A stretch of DNA of 64,000 bases from CAXBMB01 sp052078155 (GTDB taxonomy: Bacteria > Pseudomonadota > Alphaproteobacteria > Kiloniellales > DSM-21159). The stretch spans positions 62,001 to 126,000 of the forward strand of contig JBQJBP010000002.1 in NCBI GenBank assembly GCA_052078155.1. Direction: 5' to 3'. Shown one piece after another: positions 27,602-37,347 of the stretch. Both the position numbers and the translations under genes were made by a program. The notes beneath the pieces are model-generated. The model saw nothing but the letters and a program-made list of their open reading frames with translations. It was not told the DNA's origin and did no database searches. How positions within the stretch are numbered: position 1 is the stretch's first letter; every line of letters begins with the position of its first letter.

Positions 27602-28534
27602 TCAGTCCAGAGGAGCCGCGGAAGGCGCAATTTCCCGTTTGCGGTCCGACCAGGCGACCAGAACCAGACCGGCCAGCAGGAAGACCAGCCCGATGATCAG
27701 GCTGCTGCGCAGGGTCTCACCCAACCAGACTGCCGAACAGACGACCCCGAAAATCGGCACCAGCAAAAACCCAAGCGACGCAGACACAGCAGGCAGGGCC
27801 CGCACAATGGTCACGGTCGCCCAATAGGGAAAGGACGTGGCCAGGGGCCCGTTGTACAGCAGGATCAGCCAGAGGTCCGGCTGCCAGGAAATCACCGCCT
27901 GCGGGCCTGCGGGCGGCCCTTCAAAGATCCAGGCCAGCACCACCAGCGGTATCGTCGCCACCAGCATCTGCCAGGGCGCCAGCTGTAAGGGACTGGCCAC
28001 CCAGCGATGGCCCCGAATGATCAGGATGGTGCCCGCCCAGGCCAGCGCAGCCAGCATCAGCAGGCCATTGCCCAGTACAACCTGGCTGTCCCGCCAGTCA
28101 AAACCAAAGGGATTGAACAGCACCGCCACGCCCAGCACACCCAACAGAAAACCGGACAGTTTCAGGCGGCTCATTCCCTCCCCAAGGAAAAGCAGGGCTC
28201 CGGGCAAAACCCACAAGGGGGTGGTGTAGGCCAGGATCGCGGAACGTCCCGCATCGACGAACAGCAGACCGGTGTTCACCAGCGCCAGAAAGGCCGCCAT
28301 TTGCAACAGTCCAACCGCCAGAATGACAGGCAGGTCCTGACGATGCGGCCAGATCAGTTCTTTGCGCCAGACCAGCAAAACCACCAGAAAGAGTGCCCCC
28401 AGGATCATCCGGGCTGAGGCGAACCACAAGGGGGGGATATAGGCCAGGCCCACCTTCATGATGGGCCAGTTGGCACCCCACAGGATGACAACGGCAAAGA
28501 GCAGCAGATAAGCGGTGCGCTGGGAAACGGCCAA
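27602..28534 (-). CDS. DMT-superfamily transporter, EamA type
   Basis: This 310-residue membrane protein contains two EamA repeats giving about ten membrane helices; LLFAVVILWGANWPIMKVGLAYIPPLWFA is a standard first half and APWQMLVATIPLVVL opens the second. Families of this type export metabolites or drugs; the substrate cannot be told from sequence. It lies 27 bp beyond the far end of the J-domain frame on the same strand and could be read as a separate unit. Confidence 0.85.
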   Translation of the reverse strand: MAVSQRTAYLLLFAVVILWGANWPIMKVGLAYIPPLWFASARMILGALFLVVLLVWRKELIWPHRQDLPVILAVGLLQMAAFLALVNTGLLFVDAGRSAILAYTTPLWVLPGALLFLGEGMSRLKLSGFLLGVLGVAVLFNPFGFDWRDSQVVLGNGLLMLAALAWAGTILIIRGHRWVASPLQLAPWQMLVATIPLVVLAWIFEGPPAGPQAVISWQPDLWLILLYNGPLATSFPYWATVTIVRALPAVSASLGFLLVPIFGVVCSAVWLGETLRSSLIIGLVFLLAGLVLVAWSDRKREIAPSAAPLD

Positions 28535-28838
28535 AGGGACCTCTGAAAGCTGGAACCAGAATGGTTACGTCAGTCGCCGCGCAGGCACCAGCCCAAACCG
28601 CACCAGATCTCCTGACGGGCGGAACAAGGACTGTTGATGATAGGGGGACCTGCCAACTGAAGCAGCGGGACTGCCAGCAATGCCCCGCCCAGGTGGCCCG
28701 TTCACCTCCGGTGCCAGCCAGATCTGCTTTCTTTATGGCTTTCTGCGCCCTTGACAGAAGGGCAGCAAGACGACAGCTATCCCTGCAGGCGCTCCAGTAT
28801 GATCATGGGTTGCCGACAGACCATTCAGGAGGACCGCC
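28535..28838. other. Intergenic region between the transporter and bolA
   Basis: This 304-bp region separates divergent genes and must hold the promoters of both. No convincing small gene, RNA or repeat was recognised; the only clear signal is CAGGAGGA just before the bolA ATG. Confidence 0.5.
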
Positions 28839-29135
28839 ATGTCGATCACAGAACGAATTGAACAGAAAATCACCCAGGCTTTAAGCCCGGAGCAACTGGA
28901 CGTGATTGATGATTCCGCCAAGCACCAGGGACACGGCGGCTGGCGTGAAGGTGGCGAAACTCATTTCCGGGTGGTGGTGGTGTCCCAGCTTTTTGAAGGC
29001 ATGACCCGGGTGGCACGCCAGCAGAAAATCTACCAGCTGCTGGCCGAAGAAATGGCAGAAAGAGTTCACGCCCTGCAGCTGAAATGCGTCACCCCTGCTG
29101 AAGCCGCAAAAACTCTGGGTGAAAAGAGTGACTAG
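28839..29135 (+). CDS. BolA family protein
   Basis: This 98-residue protein has the BolA signature: DDSAKHQGHGG, then GGETHFRVVVVSQLFEGMTRVARQQKIYQLL. BolA proteins bind monothiol glutaredoxins and Fe-S clusters and influence iron regulation and cell shape. The Cys usually absent in BolA1 types is also absent from the loop here. It has a strong Shine-Dalgarno, CAGGAGGA, and stands alone. Confidence 0.93.
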   Translation: MSITERIEQKITQALSPEQLDVIDDSAKHQGHGGWREGGETHFRVVVVSQLFEGMTRVARQQKIYQLLAEEMAERVHALQLKCVTPAEAAKTLGEKSD

Positions 29136-29318
29136 CACCTAATAAGTGCAATTCATCTTTATCAATTGACGCAATAAGAGCATAATCAGGCAGTCATAGC
29201 GAGCTTGCCTGGGGTGCCCTTTGCAAACAGACCTCCTGCCCACAGGCGCTTAACGACCGCACAGAAACTGGACGCACGGGGTAACGTCGTGGCACAGGCC
29301 GCCAAATCTGCCGCAGAG

Positions 29319-29627
29319 ATGGCCTCACAGAAAAGGGTCCAGCCGTCAGGGGATTCACCTCTGGTGGCGCGGAATGTGGTGGTTGGCGGACGCCGCACCT
29401 CCCTGAGATTGGAACCGAGCATGTGGGAGGCCTTGCAGGAGATCTCCCTGCGCGAGGCCTTAAGCGTGTCACAGCTCTGCACCCGCATTGATGAACGCCG
29501 GGTTGCTTCCGGCCTGACAGCCGCCGTCAGAGTCTACATTCTCAGCTACTTTCGGGCGGCAGCAACTGACAGCGGTCATGCCAGCGCCGGACATGGTCAG
29601 CTTGGCAACTGGCAAAGAGCGTCATGA
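29319..29627 (+). CDS. Ribbon-helix-helix domain protein (RHH_4 type)
   Basis: The core VARNVVVGGRRTSLRLEPSMWEAL, followed by SVSQLCTRIDERR and AAVRVYILSYFR, is the RHH_4 (PF13467) pattern of small alphaproteobacterial DNA-binding proteins. The ATG at 29319 gives 102 residues, a typical size; a TTG at 29205 would add 38 residues of weak character. No Shine-Dalgarno decides between them. No toxin gene is adjacent. Confidence 0.75.
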   Translation: MASQKRVQPSGDSPLVARNVVVGGRRTSLRLEPSMWEALQEISLREALSVSQLCTRIDERRVASGLTAAVRVYILSYFRAAATDSGHASAGHGQLGNWQRAS

Positions 29628-29709
29628 ACAAAGGCATGGCACCCGGAAACAGGCAGAGGTCCCTGTCCGTCCAGACAGGGTTCGCTCAGTCAGTCCTGGG
29701 CTAAAAAAT

Positions 29710-30339
29710 TCAAGTCTCGTTGGTTTGATTACCGGTATAGAAATCCGGCCATTGAGCCTTTACGACCGGGCTGTCGCTGGCAAATGCGTGACAGCTGTTC
29801 AGCAAGGGCGGACGCCTTTTCGGCTTGCCACTGTCGTCTGACTCTTTTGGAGCCAGCCCTTTGGCTTTTCGTTCTTCTTCCAGTTGCTGTTTCCGCTCTC
29901 GTTGCTGACGCATCAGGGTGGGATAGAGCGTTTGGAACGCCACGGTGCCCATGGCCTGCAGCATCTCCACCAGGTGGGTACAGCCGTGAACGTTACCCAG
30001 GTTTTCCTGGATGGCCTTGCGCCAACCGGGACCGACGGTAACCCCGATCATCCGCTTAAAGTTAGGCGCTATTTTCGGGCAGATTTCATAGGGAGACCCG
30101 TCGGTTACCGCTTCCATGTCCTGAATGGTGAAATTGGTATCCAAGGTCACGCGCAGCCACATATCGTGCAAAGCGTCGCCCGGGTTCAGCGTGCCCCGAA
30201 AATTGTTCTCGAAGCTGTAGGTCTTCACATCTGTGATGCGGCCTTCAATGTCCCACAGGCCATCACTGCGCAAGTAACCGTTAAAGTCATACTTGCGGTT
30301 GTGCAGAAGTTCACGCTCAACAGGGGGAGATAGGGGCAT
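29710..30339 (-). CDS. DUF2889 domain protein
   Basis: This 209-residue protein matches DUF2889: LLHNRKYDFNGYLRSDGLWDIEGRITDVKTY, PGDALHDMWLRVTLD, YEICP and MIGVTVGPGWR. The conserved HDM and GCTHL histidines suggest a metal or nucleotide site, but no function is established. The C-terminal 60 residues are charged and probably disordered. It is convergent with the ribbon-helix-helix gene. Confidence 0.8.
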   Translation of the reverse strand: MPLSPPVERELLHNRKYDFNGYLRSDGLWDIEGRITDVKTYSFENNFRGTLNPGDALHDMWLRVTLDTNFTIQDMEAVTDGSPYEICPKIAPNFKRMIGVTVGPGWRKAIQENLGNVHGCTHLVEMLQAMGTVAFQTLYPTLMRQQRERKQQLEEERKAKGLAPKESDDSGKPKRRPPLLNSCHAFASDSPVVKAQWPDFYTGNQTNET

Positions 30340-30806
30340 GGAGATACAATCGGTAACATAACAGTTGTTAGGTATTTACGCGGCCTGACGGATTGAAGTC
30401 AAACGGCTTTGGGAGGCATCCGGCTTTCAGCCCGCAGAAAGTCTTTTTCCATATCCGGTGAGCCAGGACCGCGCTGAAAGCTCAGCGGATTACTCAATGA
30501 GGTCAGGGTTTGATCTGCTGGACGGCAAGAGACTTACCCTAAAACCCTGAAGCTCTCTTTAACGGGGCCAAGGCAGGGCCGCCTGTCTGGACGGTCAGCG
30601 CCAGACACTTTCGACGGCGCGCCTCTCATAGAATCCAAGTGCTTCTGACTGATTGGAGCGCGCGCGGGTGAAACGAACACCGGAGTCAAAAAAGGGGCGT
30701 CGCCCGAAACAGGCAACACGCCGGTAAGGCTGCAGCTGTCTGTAGCTCTGCAGTCGTAGCAGGCTTGAGAGTAGGTTGAGTTGATGTAAAAAAGCCCCAG
30801 GAGGGC
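30340..30806. other. Gene-free region between the DUF2889 and CBS genes
   Basis: No reading frame with coding character, RNA or member of the repeat family was seen in these 467 bp. A run AAAAAAGCCCC near 30788, directly after the CBS gene on its strand, may contribute to its terminator. Confidence 0.45.
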
Positions 30807-31253
30807 TCAGCCGACCCCGTATCCCGTATCAAAAATCATCTGATCCCGTTGCTTGAGATCCTGTTCCAGCTGATCCCGGACCGAGGCATAAAGATCCCGG
30901 ATTGAGACGATCCCCACCAGCTTGTCACCATCCACAACCGGCAAATGCCGATAGCCTTTGCTGCCCATCTTATCCAGCGCGGACATGGCCGTGTCATCGG
31001 GTTTGACCGTGTCAGGATCGGGGGTCATGACCTGGGACAGCAAGGTATCAGCCGGGTTCATATCCTGGCCCAACACTCGTCCCACCACGTCCCGCTCAGT
31101 GAAAATTCCGCAGAGCCGATTGTTGTCTGCAACCAGAACCGCACCGATCTTGCGGCGGGCCATATGTTGAACAGCTTCCAGGACGGTACAGCCCGGATCC
31201 AGGGTCATAAGTTCCTGGCCGGTAACAATGTCGGGAACGATGTGTCTATCCAT
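30807..31253 (-). CDS. Stand-alone CBS-domain-pair protein
   Basis: This 148-residue protein is a tandem pair of CBS domains (about 10-65 and 75-130: VLEAVQHMARRKIGAVLVADNNRLCGIFTERDV and AMSALDKMGSKGYRHLPVVDGDKLVGIVSIRDL). Such Bateman modules bind adenine nucleotides and regulate a partner; none is fused here. GGAGGC precedes the ATG. It is a separate unit from the CorC-type gene upstream. Confidence 0.88.
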   Translation of the reverse strand: MDRHIVPDIVTGQELMTLDPGCTVLEAVQHMARRKIGAVLVADNNRLCGIFTERDVVGRVLGQDMNPADTLLSQVMTPDPDTVKPDDTAMSALDKMGSKGYRHLPVVDGDKLVGIVSIRDLYASVRDQLEQDLKQRDQMIFDTGYGVG

Positions 31254-31544
31254 GGGGCAGCCTCCGATAACTCAGTGGGGCAAACCCAGAGCGGAAAACC
31301 CCTCCTGGTGAACAGTTTGGCAAGGGCTGTTGCAGGGGTCAAGAAAGGCGTTATGGAATAAAGCAAAGAGGCGCGCTTTTCCCCTGGAAAAGCCTGTGCC
31401 TGATCACGCAGAAGGCGCAGTGGAGATGCCCCCGGCGCGGAAGGCTGCCAACTGCCGCCTCAGATCAACCAAAGGCCCCACGCTTCTGGAGTCCTATCGC
31501 CTGGTTCAACATCACGGAGAGAGCCCGCTTGAAGCGACCAGACT

Positions 31545-32999
31545 CTAACCTGTGGCCTGTTGATCACTTTCCGCCTGCTCGGTTTCACTGGGCCGGTCCA
31601 GCTGGGTCACTTTGACCAGCGTGATCTGATGGCGTTGCCGCCCCAGCACCTCGAAACGGAAGCCATGAAAAGCGAAAGACTGACCCACTTCCGGGATCCG
31701 GCGGGATTCATAGAGGATCAGGCCCGCCACCGTGGCGGCCTCCTCGTCGGGCAGTCGCCAGCCATAATGCCGGTTGAGATCGCGGATGGTCACGGTTCCG
31801 TCCACCACGGCAGAGCCGTCCGGCAGATGTTCCACCCCTTCCACCTTCTCATCATGTTCGTCGGATATGTCCCCGACGATTTCTTCCAGAATGTCCTCCA
31901 GGGTCACAATGCCCAGCATCTCGCCGTATTCATCCACCACGATGGCAAAGTGTTCTTTGCGCTGGCGGAAAGCCTGCAGCTGAGTCAGCAGATTGGTGGT
32001 TTCCGGAATGAACCAGGGATCCGCCGCCGTTTTCAGGAAGTCGATGTCGTCCAGCGATCCGTCGTTGCTGCGGACCTCGCGAAACAGCGCCTTGGCATGC
32101 AACACGCCAATGATGTTGTCCGGTTCATCCTTCCACAGCGGCAGCCGGGTATAGGGAGATTCCAGCACCGCTTCGATGATCTTCTCGTTGGGCAGATCAA
32201 TGTTGATGGTGGTGACTTTGGAGCGGTGCAGCATGATTTCCGAGACTTCAACATCGTCCAGATCCAGGATCGAACTCAGCATCTCGCTTTCATGCTTGTT
32301 TTCTTCATCCGCCCCTTCACCTTTGTGCAGCTCAATGGCGCCGCGCAACACCTCTTCCCACTGGTCAGAGCCATAGGTGGCTTCAATGCGGGTGCCAAAA
32401 AGCCGCAAGGTTCCGGACACCACCAGCTGAACCAGGCGGGTAAAGGGCGACAGAACAAAAACCACCACCCGCATGATGGGGGCAACCCTGAGCGCCATCT
32501 GCTCCGGGTCCTGCAGCGCATAGGTTTTGGGCAGAACTTCGGAAAAGATCAGCACCAGCAAGGTCATGGCCAGGGTGGCATAGACCACACCGGCCTCACC
32601 AAACAGCGTGATCAGCAGACTGGTGGCCAGGGCCGACGCCAGGATGTTGACCAGGTTGTTGCCCAGCAGAATGGCGCCGATCATGCGCTCTTTCTGCAGC
32701 CAGAGACGGTTGACCAACCCGGCCCGTTTGTTGCCGTCCTGCTCCAGACTGTGCATGCGCACCCGCGACGCCGCCGTCAGGGCCGTCTCAGAACCGGAGA
32801 AAAAGCCGGAGAGGACCAGAAGGCCCACAATAGCCAGCAAAGGCAGAAGGATTTCGCTGTCTAGGCCCATCAGGCTGTCCAACAGCGTGTCCATAGTCGG
32901 GGGGTCGGCAGGGTCGGTGCCCGATTCTGACGCAGCGCCCGCAGCAGATCCTGCGGTGCCGGTTTGGGTGCTTTCCTGAGCTAAGGCAGAGCGTGCCAT
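31545..32999 (-). CDS. HlyC/CorC (CNNM-type) membrane protein
   Basis: This 484-residue protein has a DUF21/CNNM transmembrane domain (about 45-230; FSGSETALTAASRVRMHSLEQ), a CBS pair (about 255-380; IMLHRSKVTTINIDLP, GVLHAKALF, IVVDEYGEMLGIVTLEDILEEIVGDI) and a C-terminal CorC_HlyC domain. CNNM/CorC proteins are linked to magnesium and other divalent cation efflux. The N terminus has about 35 extra Ala/Gly/Ser residues before the first helix. It is downstream of aroB on the same strand with a 68-bp gap. Confidence 0.9.
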   Translation of the reverse strand: MARSALAQESTQTGTAGSAAGAASESGTDPADPPTMDTLLDSLMGLDSEILLPLLAIVGLLVLSGFFSGSETALTAASRVRMHSLEQDGNKRAGLVNRLWLQKERMIGAILLGNNLVNILASALATSLLITLFGEAGVVYATLAMTLLVLIFSEVLPKTYALQDPEQMALRVAPIMRVVVFVLSPFTRLVQLVVSGTLRLFGTRIEATYGSDQWEEVLRGAIELHKGEGADEENKHESEMLSSILDLDDVEVSEIMLHRSKVTTINIDLPNEKIIEAVLESPYTRLPLWKDEPDNIIGVLHAKALFREVRSNDGSLDDIDFLKTAADPWFIPETTNLLTQLQAFRQRKEHFAIVVDEYGEMLGIVTLEDILEEIVGDISDEHDEKVEGVEHLPDGSAVVDGTVTIRDLNRHYGWRLPDEEAATVAGLILYESRRIPEVGQSFAFHGFRFEVLGRQRHQITLVKVTQLDRPSETEQAESDQQATG

Positions 33000-33067
33000 C
33001 GTTTTCTGTTTCTTCGTCCTTGGGTGTGCTGTTTCTTAGAGCATAGTTTTGGCGCTAGCCGCTGATT

Positions 33068-34228
33068 TTACTTACCAGCCAAGCCAATGTTGCCATCCAG
33101 AATGTCCATCAGGGCTTCATTCAGCAGCCGCTCGAGTTCCTTGGGATCGACGTCATTGGTCTGGAAAGACTGGCCGATGCCGCGGGCCAGGATAAAGGTG
33201 ACGCGCCCGTCCTTGACCTTCTTGTCCCGGGTCATGTGGTTCATCAGAATGTCAGCCGACCAGCTGCGTTGTCTCAGACGGCCAAAACCACAGGGCAGAT
33301 CAAGGGCGATCAGGTGGCGGCGCAGACGATCGGCATCTTCAGCCGGACAGAGACCCAGCTGCACCGACAGATCAAAGGCCAGCTGCATGCCGATGGACAC
33401 AGCCTCCCCATGCAGCAGTTCGTCGCCGTAGCCGCATTCCGCTTCCAGAGCGTGTCCAAAGGTGTGCCCCAGATTGAGCAGCGCGCGCATGCCCAGCTCT
33501 TTTTCATCCTGACTGACGATGTCGGCCTTGGCCTGACAGGAGGTCAGCACAGCCTTGCGGCTGGCATCACTGTCGCCTTCGATCACCAGATGTCCGTGAC
33601 CTTCCAGCCAGGCAAAGAAAGCCGGGTCATTGATCAGGCCATATTTCACCACCTCGGCATAGCCGGCTTTAAGCTGACGGTCGGGCAGCGTTGCCAGGGC
33701 GCCGGTGTCAGCCAGCACCAGTCGGGGCTGATGAAACGCCCCCACCAGGTTTTTGCCTTCAGGGGTGTTGATGCCGGTTTTTCCCCCAACCGAACTGTCC
33801 ACCTGGGCCAGCAACGTGGTGGGGATCTGAACGAAATCAATGCCGCGCAGCAAAATGGAGGCTGCAAAGCCGGTGAGATCGCCGATGACCCCGCCCCCCA
33901 GGGCGACCAAGAGACTGTTTCGGTCAATCTTGGCTGCCAGCAGACGGCTGCACAGGTCGGACAGGTGAGAAAAGTTCTTGGTTCCCTCGCCTGCGGGCAA
34001 GACAAAAGCCTCTACAGCAATGCCTTCCTGAGACAGGCTGCGTTCCAGCGCGGGCAGGTGAAGCTCCGCCACGTGACTGTCAGTGACGACCAGCACGCGG
34101 GGTTTCTTCAACAGCGGGGAAATGTGCTGACCTGCTGTCGCAATCAACTGGTCACCAACAAGGATGTCATAGCTTCTGTCGCCGAGATCGACGGTCAGGC
34201 GCTCATACGCGCTCAAATTCAACTCCAT
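33068..34228 (-). CDS. aroB: 3-dehydroquinate synthase
   Basis: This 386-residue NAD-dependent enzyme makes dehydroquinate from DAHP, the second step of the shikimate pathway. Visible blocks are GGGVIGDLTGFAASILLRGIDFVQIPTTLLAQVDSSVGGKT, EVVKYGLINDP, LNLGHTFGHALE and HGEAVSIGM, including the metal-binding Glu and His residues. The start overlaps the end of aroK by 26 bp, so the two are translationally coupled, the order being aroK-aroB as usual. Confidence 0.96.
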   Translation of the reverse strand: MELNLSAYERLTVDLGDRSYDILVGDQLIATAGQHISPLLKKPRVLVVTDSHVAELHLPALERSLSQEGIAVEAFVLPAGEGTKNFSHLSDLCSRLLAAKIDRNSLLVALGGGVIGDLTGFAASILLRGIDFVQIPTTLLAQVDSSVGGKTGINTPEGKNLVGAFHQPRLVLADTGALATLPDRQLKAGYAEVVKYGLINDPAFFAWLEGHGHLVIEGDSDASRKAVLTSCQAKADIVSQDEKELGMRALLNLGHTFGHALEAECGYGDELLHGEAVSIGMQLAFDLSVQLGLCPAEDADRLRRHLIALDLPCGFGRLRQRSWSADILMNHMTRDKKVKDGRVTFILARGIGQSFQTNDVDPKELERLLNEALMDILDGNIGLAGK

Positions 34229-34784
34229 GATTTTTCAGGCTGGCCAGGACCTTGTTGACGGTCACCTCCGGCGGTCCGTCAACGGAATCCACCACCAGAT
34301 CAGCCTGGGCATAAACAGGGTAACGTTCATCAATCAACCGCGCGAGGATATCGCGGGGATTGCCGGTTTTCAGCAAAGGCCGGTGATCACGGCGGCTGGT
34401 CCGCCGCACCAGCAGGTCGAGATCTGCGCGCAGCCAGACGGATACACCGCTTTCTTTGATCACCTGGCGGGTTTCGTCATTCATGAAGGCACCGCCCCCT
34501 GTGGCCAGAACGGAGGACTCCGGACTGGTCAACAGCCGCCGCAGGACCGCTCTTTCGCCTTCACGGAAGGCGGCTTCGCCATGCTTTTCGAAGTACTCTG
34601 GCACACTGCAGCCGGCCGCTGCTTCAATCTCGGTATCGGAATCGACAAAGGGCTGGCCGAGTTTTGCGGCCAGGCGGCGGCCAATACAGGATTTCCCTGC
34701 CCCCATCAGGCCCACCAGAATGATCTTCTGAGGTCTGCTGTTATGCGGGTCGGTATGGGGCGATTGCTCGCCGGAATTGGTCAT
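34203..34784 (-). CDS. aroK: Shikimate kinase
   Basis: This 193-residue kinase has Walker A GLMGAGKSCIGRRLA, the shikimate-binding Asp in FVDSDTEIE, FREGERAVLRRLL and GGGAFM. It phosphorylates shikimate at the 3-OH. AGGGAAG precedes the ATG. Its 3' end overlaps aroB. Confidence 0.96.
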   Translation of the reverse strand: MTNSGEQSPHTDPHNSRPQKIILVGLMGAGKSCIGRRLAAKLGQPFVDSDTEIEAAAGCSVPEYFEKHGEAAFREGERAVLRRLLTSPESSVLATGGGAFMNDETRQVIKESGVSVWLRADLDLLVRRTSRRDHRPLLKTGNPRDILARLIDERYPVYAQADLVVDSVDGPPEVTVNKVLASLKNHGVEFERV

Positions 34785-35325
34785 TAACTTCCCTAAAGGT
34801 GGTGGCTCGGGCCAACCATCTTCTTCTCACGTTTTATCAGCCGAGTTAAAGCACAAACTGTGTCAGGCTTATCTGAGATGCCAGCTTAGGGCTTTTCAAG
34901 CTGAAAAATCGAACCCTGATTCCGCCTGACAGCATCCCAGAGGAAGAATACCGTCAAGAAAACCTTGAAGACGATCGGTATGAGCAGCGCCTGACGTTTG
35001 AAACCGCAGCGCGTTTCATCCTCCAGATCACTGAAAAGACGTAAGGTAACGCCGGAAGCCTCGGCAGGTATTCGTCCCTCTCAAACCGGTTTGAGGTCAG
35101 GAAACAGGCAGCCTTGCCAGAGGTAATCCAGAGGCTGTGTTGCGTCTCAAAAGGGGCACAGGTATGTTCGCCGCAATGGCGCCACTTTTGGCCCCCTATT
35201 ATCGGGGTCAGCTGTGGATTTATCCCCTTACCCGGTTGATCCGGGTTTCCGGTGCCTCTGGTCCAATCGGCAGTGTTCCAGGGCAGTAAACACGCGACTG
35301 AAACAGGAATGGCTTGCCAGGCAAC
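34785..35325. other. Divergent intergenic region between aroK and the 46-residue gene
   Basis: This 541-bp region should hold promoters for both directions. A small hairpin GGCCCC/CGGGGTC surrounds CTATTAT near 35191-35210. No member of the repeat family, RNA gene or convincing frame was seen. Confidence 0.45.
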
Positions 35326-35466
35326 ATGGGCAAATTCTCTCTTTTTCTCTTTTCACTGGTCCTCCTCATGATTGCGGGTGGGGCTGCGGCGCTTCTGACG
35401 GTTGATATCCCTCCTCCCAGCAAACTGGTTGAAAAGGCCCTTCCTGATGACCGTTTCCCCCGCTAA
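35326..35466 (+). CDS. Small conserved single-helix protein, 46 residues
   Basis: The frame encodes one hydrophobic helix (about residues 4-24, FSLFLFSLVLLMIAGGAAAL) followed by DIPPPSKLVEKALPDDRFPR. From memory, short proteins ending in a DIPxPxxxVEKxIPDxRFP-like tail occur upstream of xerD-linked genes in related alphaproteobacteria, which supports a real gene. It overlaps the next gene by 20 bp. The tail would lie in the periplasm if the helix is an anchor. Function unknown. Confidence 0.7.
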   Translation: MGKFSLFLFSLVLLMIAGGAAALLTVDIPPPSKLVEKALPDDRFPR

Positions 35467-37306
35467 ATCTGCAGACCACAATCGATTGGGTTCGATCGCT
35501 TCTGCCGGTTTTCGGGCAGGGCAGACGGCTTCTTTGCTTGGTCTTGCCGCCGGGCTCTTTCTGGTCGCTCAGATTGGAACAGCCAGCGCCCAGCAAACGG
35601 GTAACGATGACAGCACGCTGACGCCGGTACCGCTGGCACCGCTCTCCCTCTTTCCCCTGGACAGCTCAGACGAAGACGCCAAAGAGGCAGAAGCTGTCAA
35701 AGCGGAAGAAAAGGCGCGCAGCGGCATTGAGATCAATCGCCTGTCCACCATGACCCCTGAGACCGTTGGATTGCTGTCCCCCGGCGCGGGCGGCTATGGT
35801 CTGGATCTGTGGGAAGGCAGCCAGCGCGCCACCGTTGAGCGCCTGCTGCCTCTGCTGACTGCAGAGCTTGCGTCGCCAACCCTGCGGGATATGGTGCGCC
35901 GCCTGTTGCTCAGCGAAGCCACAGCCCCCCAGTTAGAGGACGGCGAGGAAATCGGCGAAAGCCTGCTGGTCCTGCGCGCCCGCGCCCTTTTGACTCTGGG
36001 CGAAGTTGATGCCTTGGACCGGCTGCTGCGCCTGGTCCCGGCCACGGCCAATGATCAGGAAGAAATTGCGCAACTGCGCTACACCGCTGCTCTGCTTAAG
36101 GGCGAAACGGAATCCGCCTGTATCATCGTGCGCAATGTTCTGCCGCGCTTTGAAAGCTCCCTCTTCTGGCAGGAAGCCCAGGTGGCCTGTCATGTTCTGC
36201 AAAACAACGAATCAGCCGCCGTGCTGGGCCTGGACATGCTGCGCGAAGGCGGGGGTCTGAACCCGGCCTTCGAAGAAGTCATCAACGGGGCTTTGGGCTA
36301 CGGTCAGGTTGCGGATTTTGCGTCCGTTGATCTGCTGGGCAAGGCCCTGCTGGTTCAGGCCGGTCTCGGCCCTGATGAAGAGTCCCTGCGCCGGTTCAAC
36401 GCCGGGGAACTGATGTGGCTGGCTCAGCAGAAAGATCTGGCCCCGGACCTGCGCCTGATTTTTGCGGAACGTGCCGCAGCCCAGGGCGCTTTGCCTGCGG
36501 AAGACCTGGCCGCCCTTTATGGGTCCCAGTCTTTCAGCGAGGGAGAGCGCGCCTCTGCCCTCAGTCTGACCGACAGTCTGAGCGGGCCCCGGGCTCGCGC
36601 CCTGCTCTATCAAACGGCCCAGCGACAAAAAATCGCAGCAGCACGGGCTGAAATCCTGGCGGCGGCTCTGGATCTGGCCCAGGACGGTGCGGTTGAGCTG
36701 CCCGTCAGTCAGGTTCTTGCACCGATGATTCGGGAAATTCCTGCCCTGCCGGAGCTCGACTGGTTTGCCGCACCGGCCCTGCGGGCACTCTTGCTGTCCG
36801 GGGATTACATCGCGGCGGAAGCCTGGTGGGAGCTGGCGCGCCAGTCCTCAGGGCGCAACCCCGATGTGGCTCTGGCGCTGGGCCAACTCTGGCCTCTGAT
36901 CCAGTTGGCAGATCTGGATGAAACGCGCCCCTTGGATGTGGCAGGCTGGGCCAACGGTTCTGAAAATCAGGACCCAGACATGCTTTCTCAACATAAGATC
37001 CTGTTGCAGGGCTTGCTTTTAGCCCTCGAAGAAGAGACTACTCAGCAATGGGTGGACCTTGTTGACCCTGAAGGACTGGCAGAACCCATGGCCGATGCGG
37101 CCCTGGTCTTTGCCCTGATTCAGGCAAGTGCCAACCATCGGATTGGTGAGAGCCTGCTGTTGACTGCGTTAATGCTTGGGCAAGATGGCCCTGGTAACAG
37201 CCATACAGCAGCCCTAAGTGTAGCCGTACAATCGCTGGCGCGCTTGGGTCTCATCACCGAAGCACGTTCTCTAGCCATTGAGGCTGCCGCCTTGCGGGGT
37301 CTCTAG
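35447..37306 (+). CDS. Secreted alpha-helical repeat-like protein, unknown function
   Basis: This 619-residue protein has a signal peptide (about residues 20-47, GLAAGLFLVAQIGTASAQQ) and a long, all-helical, Leu/Ala-rich mature part without cofactor motifs, reminiscent of TPR/HEAT-like solenoids. The ATG at 35447 overlaps the 46-residue gene; an upstream TTG at 35402 is less likely. xerD follows after 41 bp. The two small/large membrane-export genes plus xerD look like one transcript. No activity can be assigned. Confidence 0.7.
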   Translation: MTVSPAKSADHNRLGSIASAGFRAGQTASLLGLAAGLFLVAQIGTASAQQTGNDDSTLTPVPLAPLSLFPLDSSDEDAKEAEAVKAEEKARSGIEINRLSTMTPETVGLLSPGAGGYGLDLWEGSQRATVERLLPLLTAELASPTLRDMVRRLLLSEATAPQLEDGEEIGESLLVLRARALLTLGEVDALDRLLRLVPATANDQEEIAQLRYTAALLKGETESACIIVRNVLPRFESSLFWQEAQVACHVLQNNESAAVLGLDMLREGGGLNPAFEEVINGALGYGQVADFASVDLLGKALLVQAGLGPDEESLRRFNAGELMWLAQQKDLAPDLRLIFAERAAAQGALPAEDLAALYGSQSFSEGERASALSLTDSLSGPRARALLYQTAQRQKIAAARAEILAAALDLAQDGAVELPVSQVLAPMIREIPALPELDWFAAPALRALLLSGDYIAAEAWWELARQSSGRNPDVALALGQLWPLIQLADLDETRPLDVAGWANGSENQDPDMLSQHKILLQGLLLALEEETTQQWVDLVDPEGLAEPMADAALVFALIQASANHRIGESLLLTALMLGQDGPGNSHTAALSVAVQSLARLGLITEARSLAIEAAALRGL

Positions 37307-37347
37307 AAGTAACGGGTGAGGCCACCGGTTGGGCGGCCTCCCGACGA

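Noticed and set aside
31560..32864. Long plus-strand frame opposite the CorC-type gene
   Set aside because: It is the reverse of a gene with clear DUF21, CBS and CorC domains, and shows no domain of its own.
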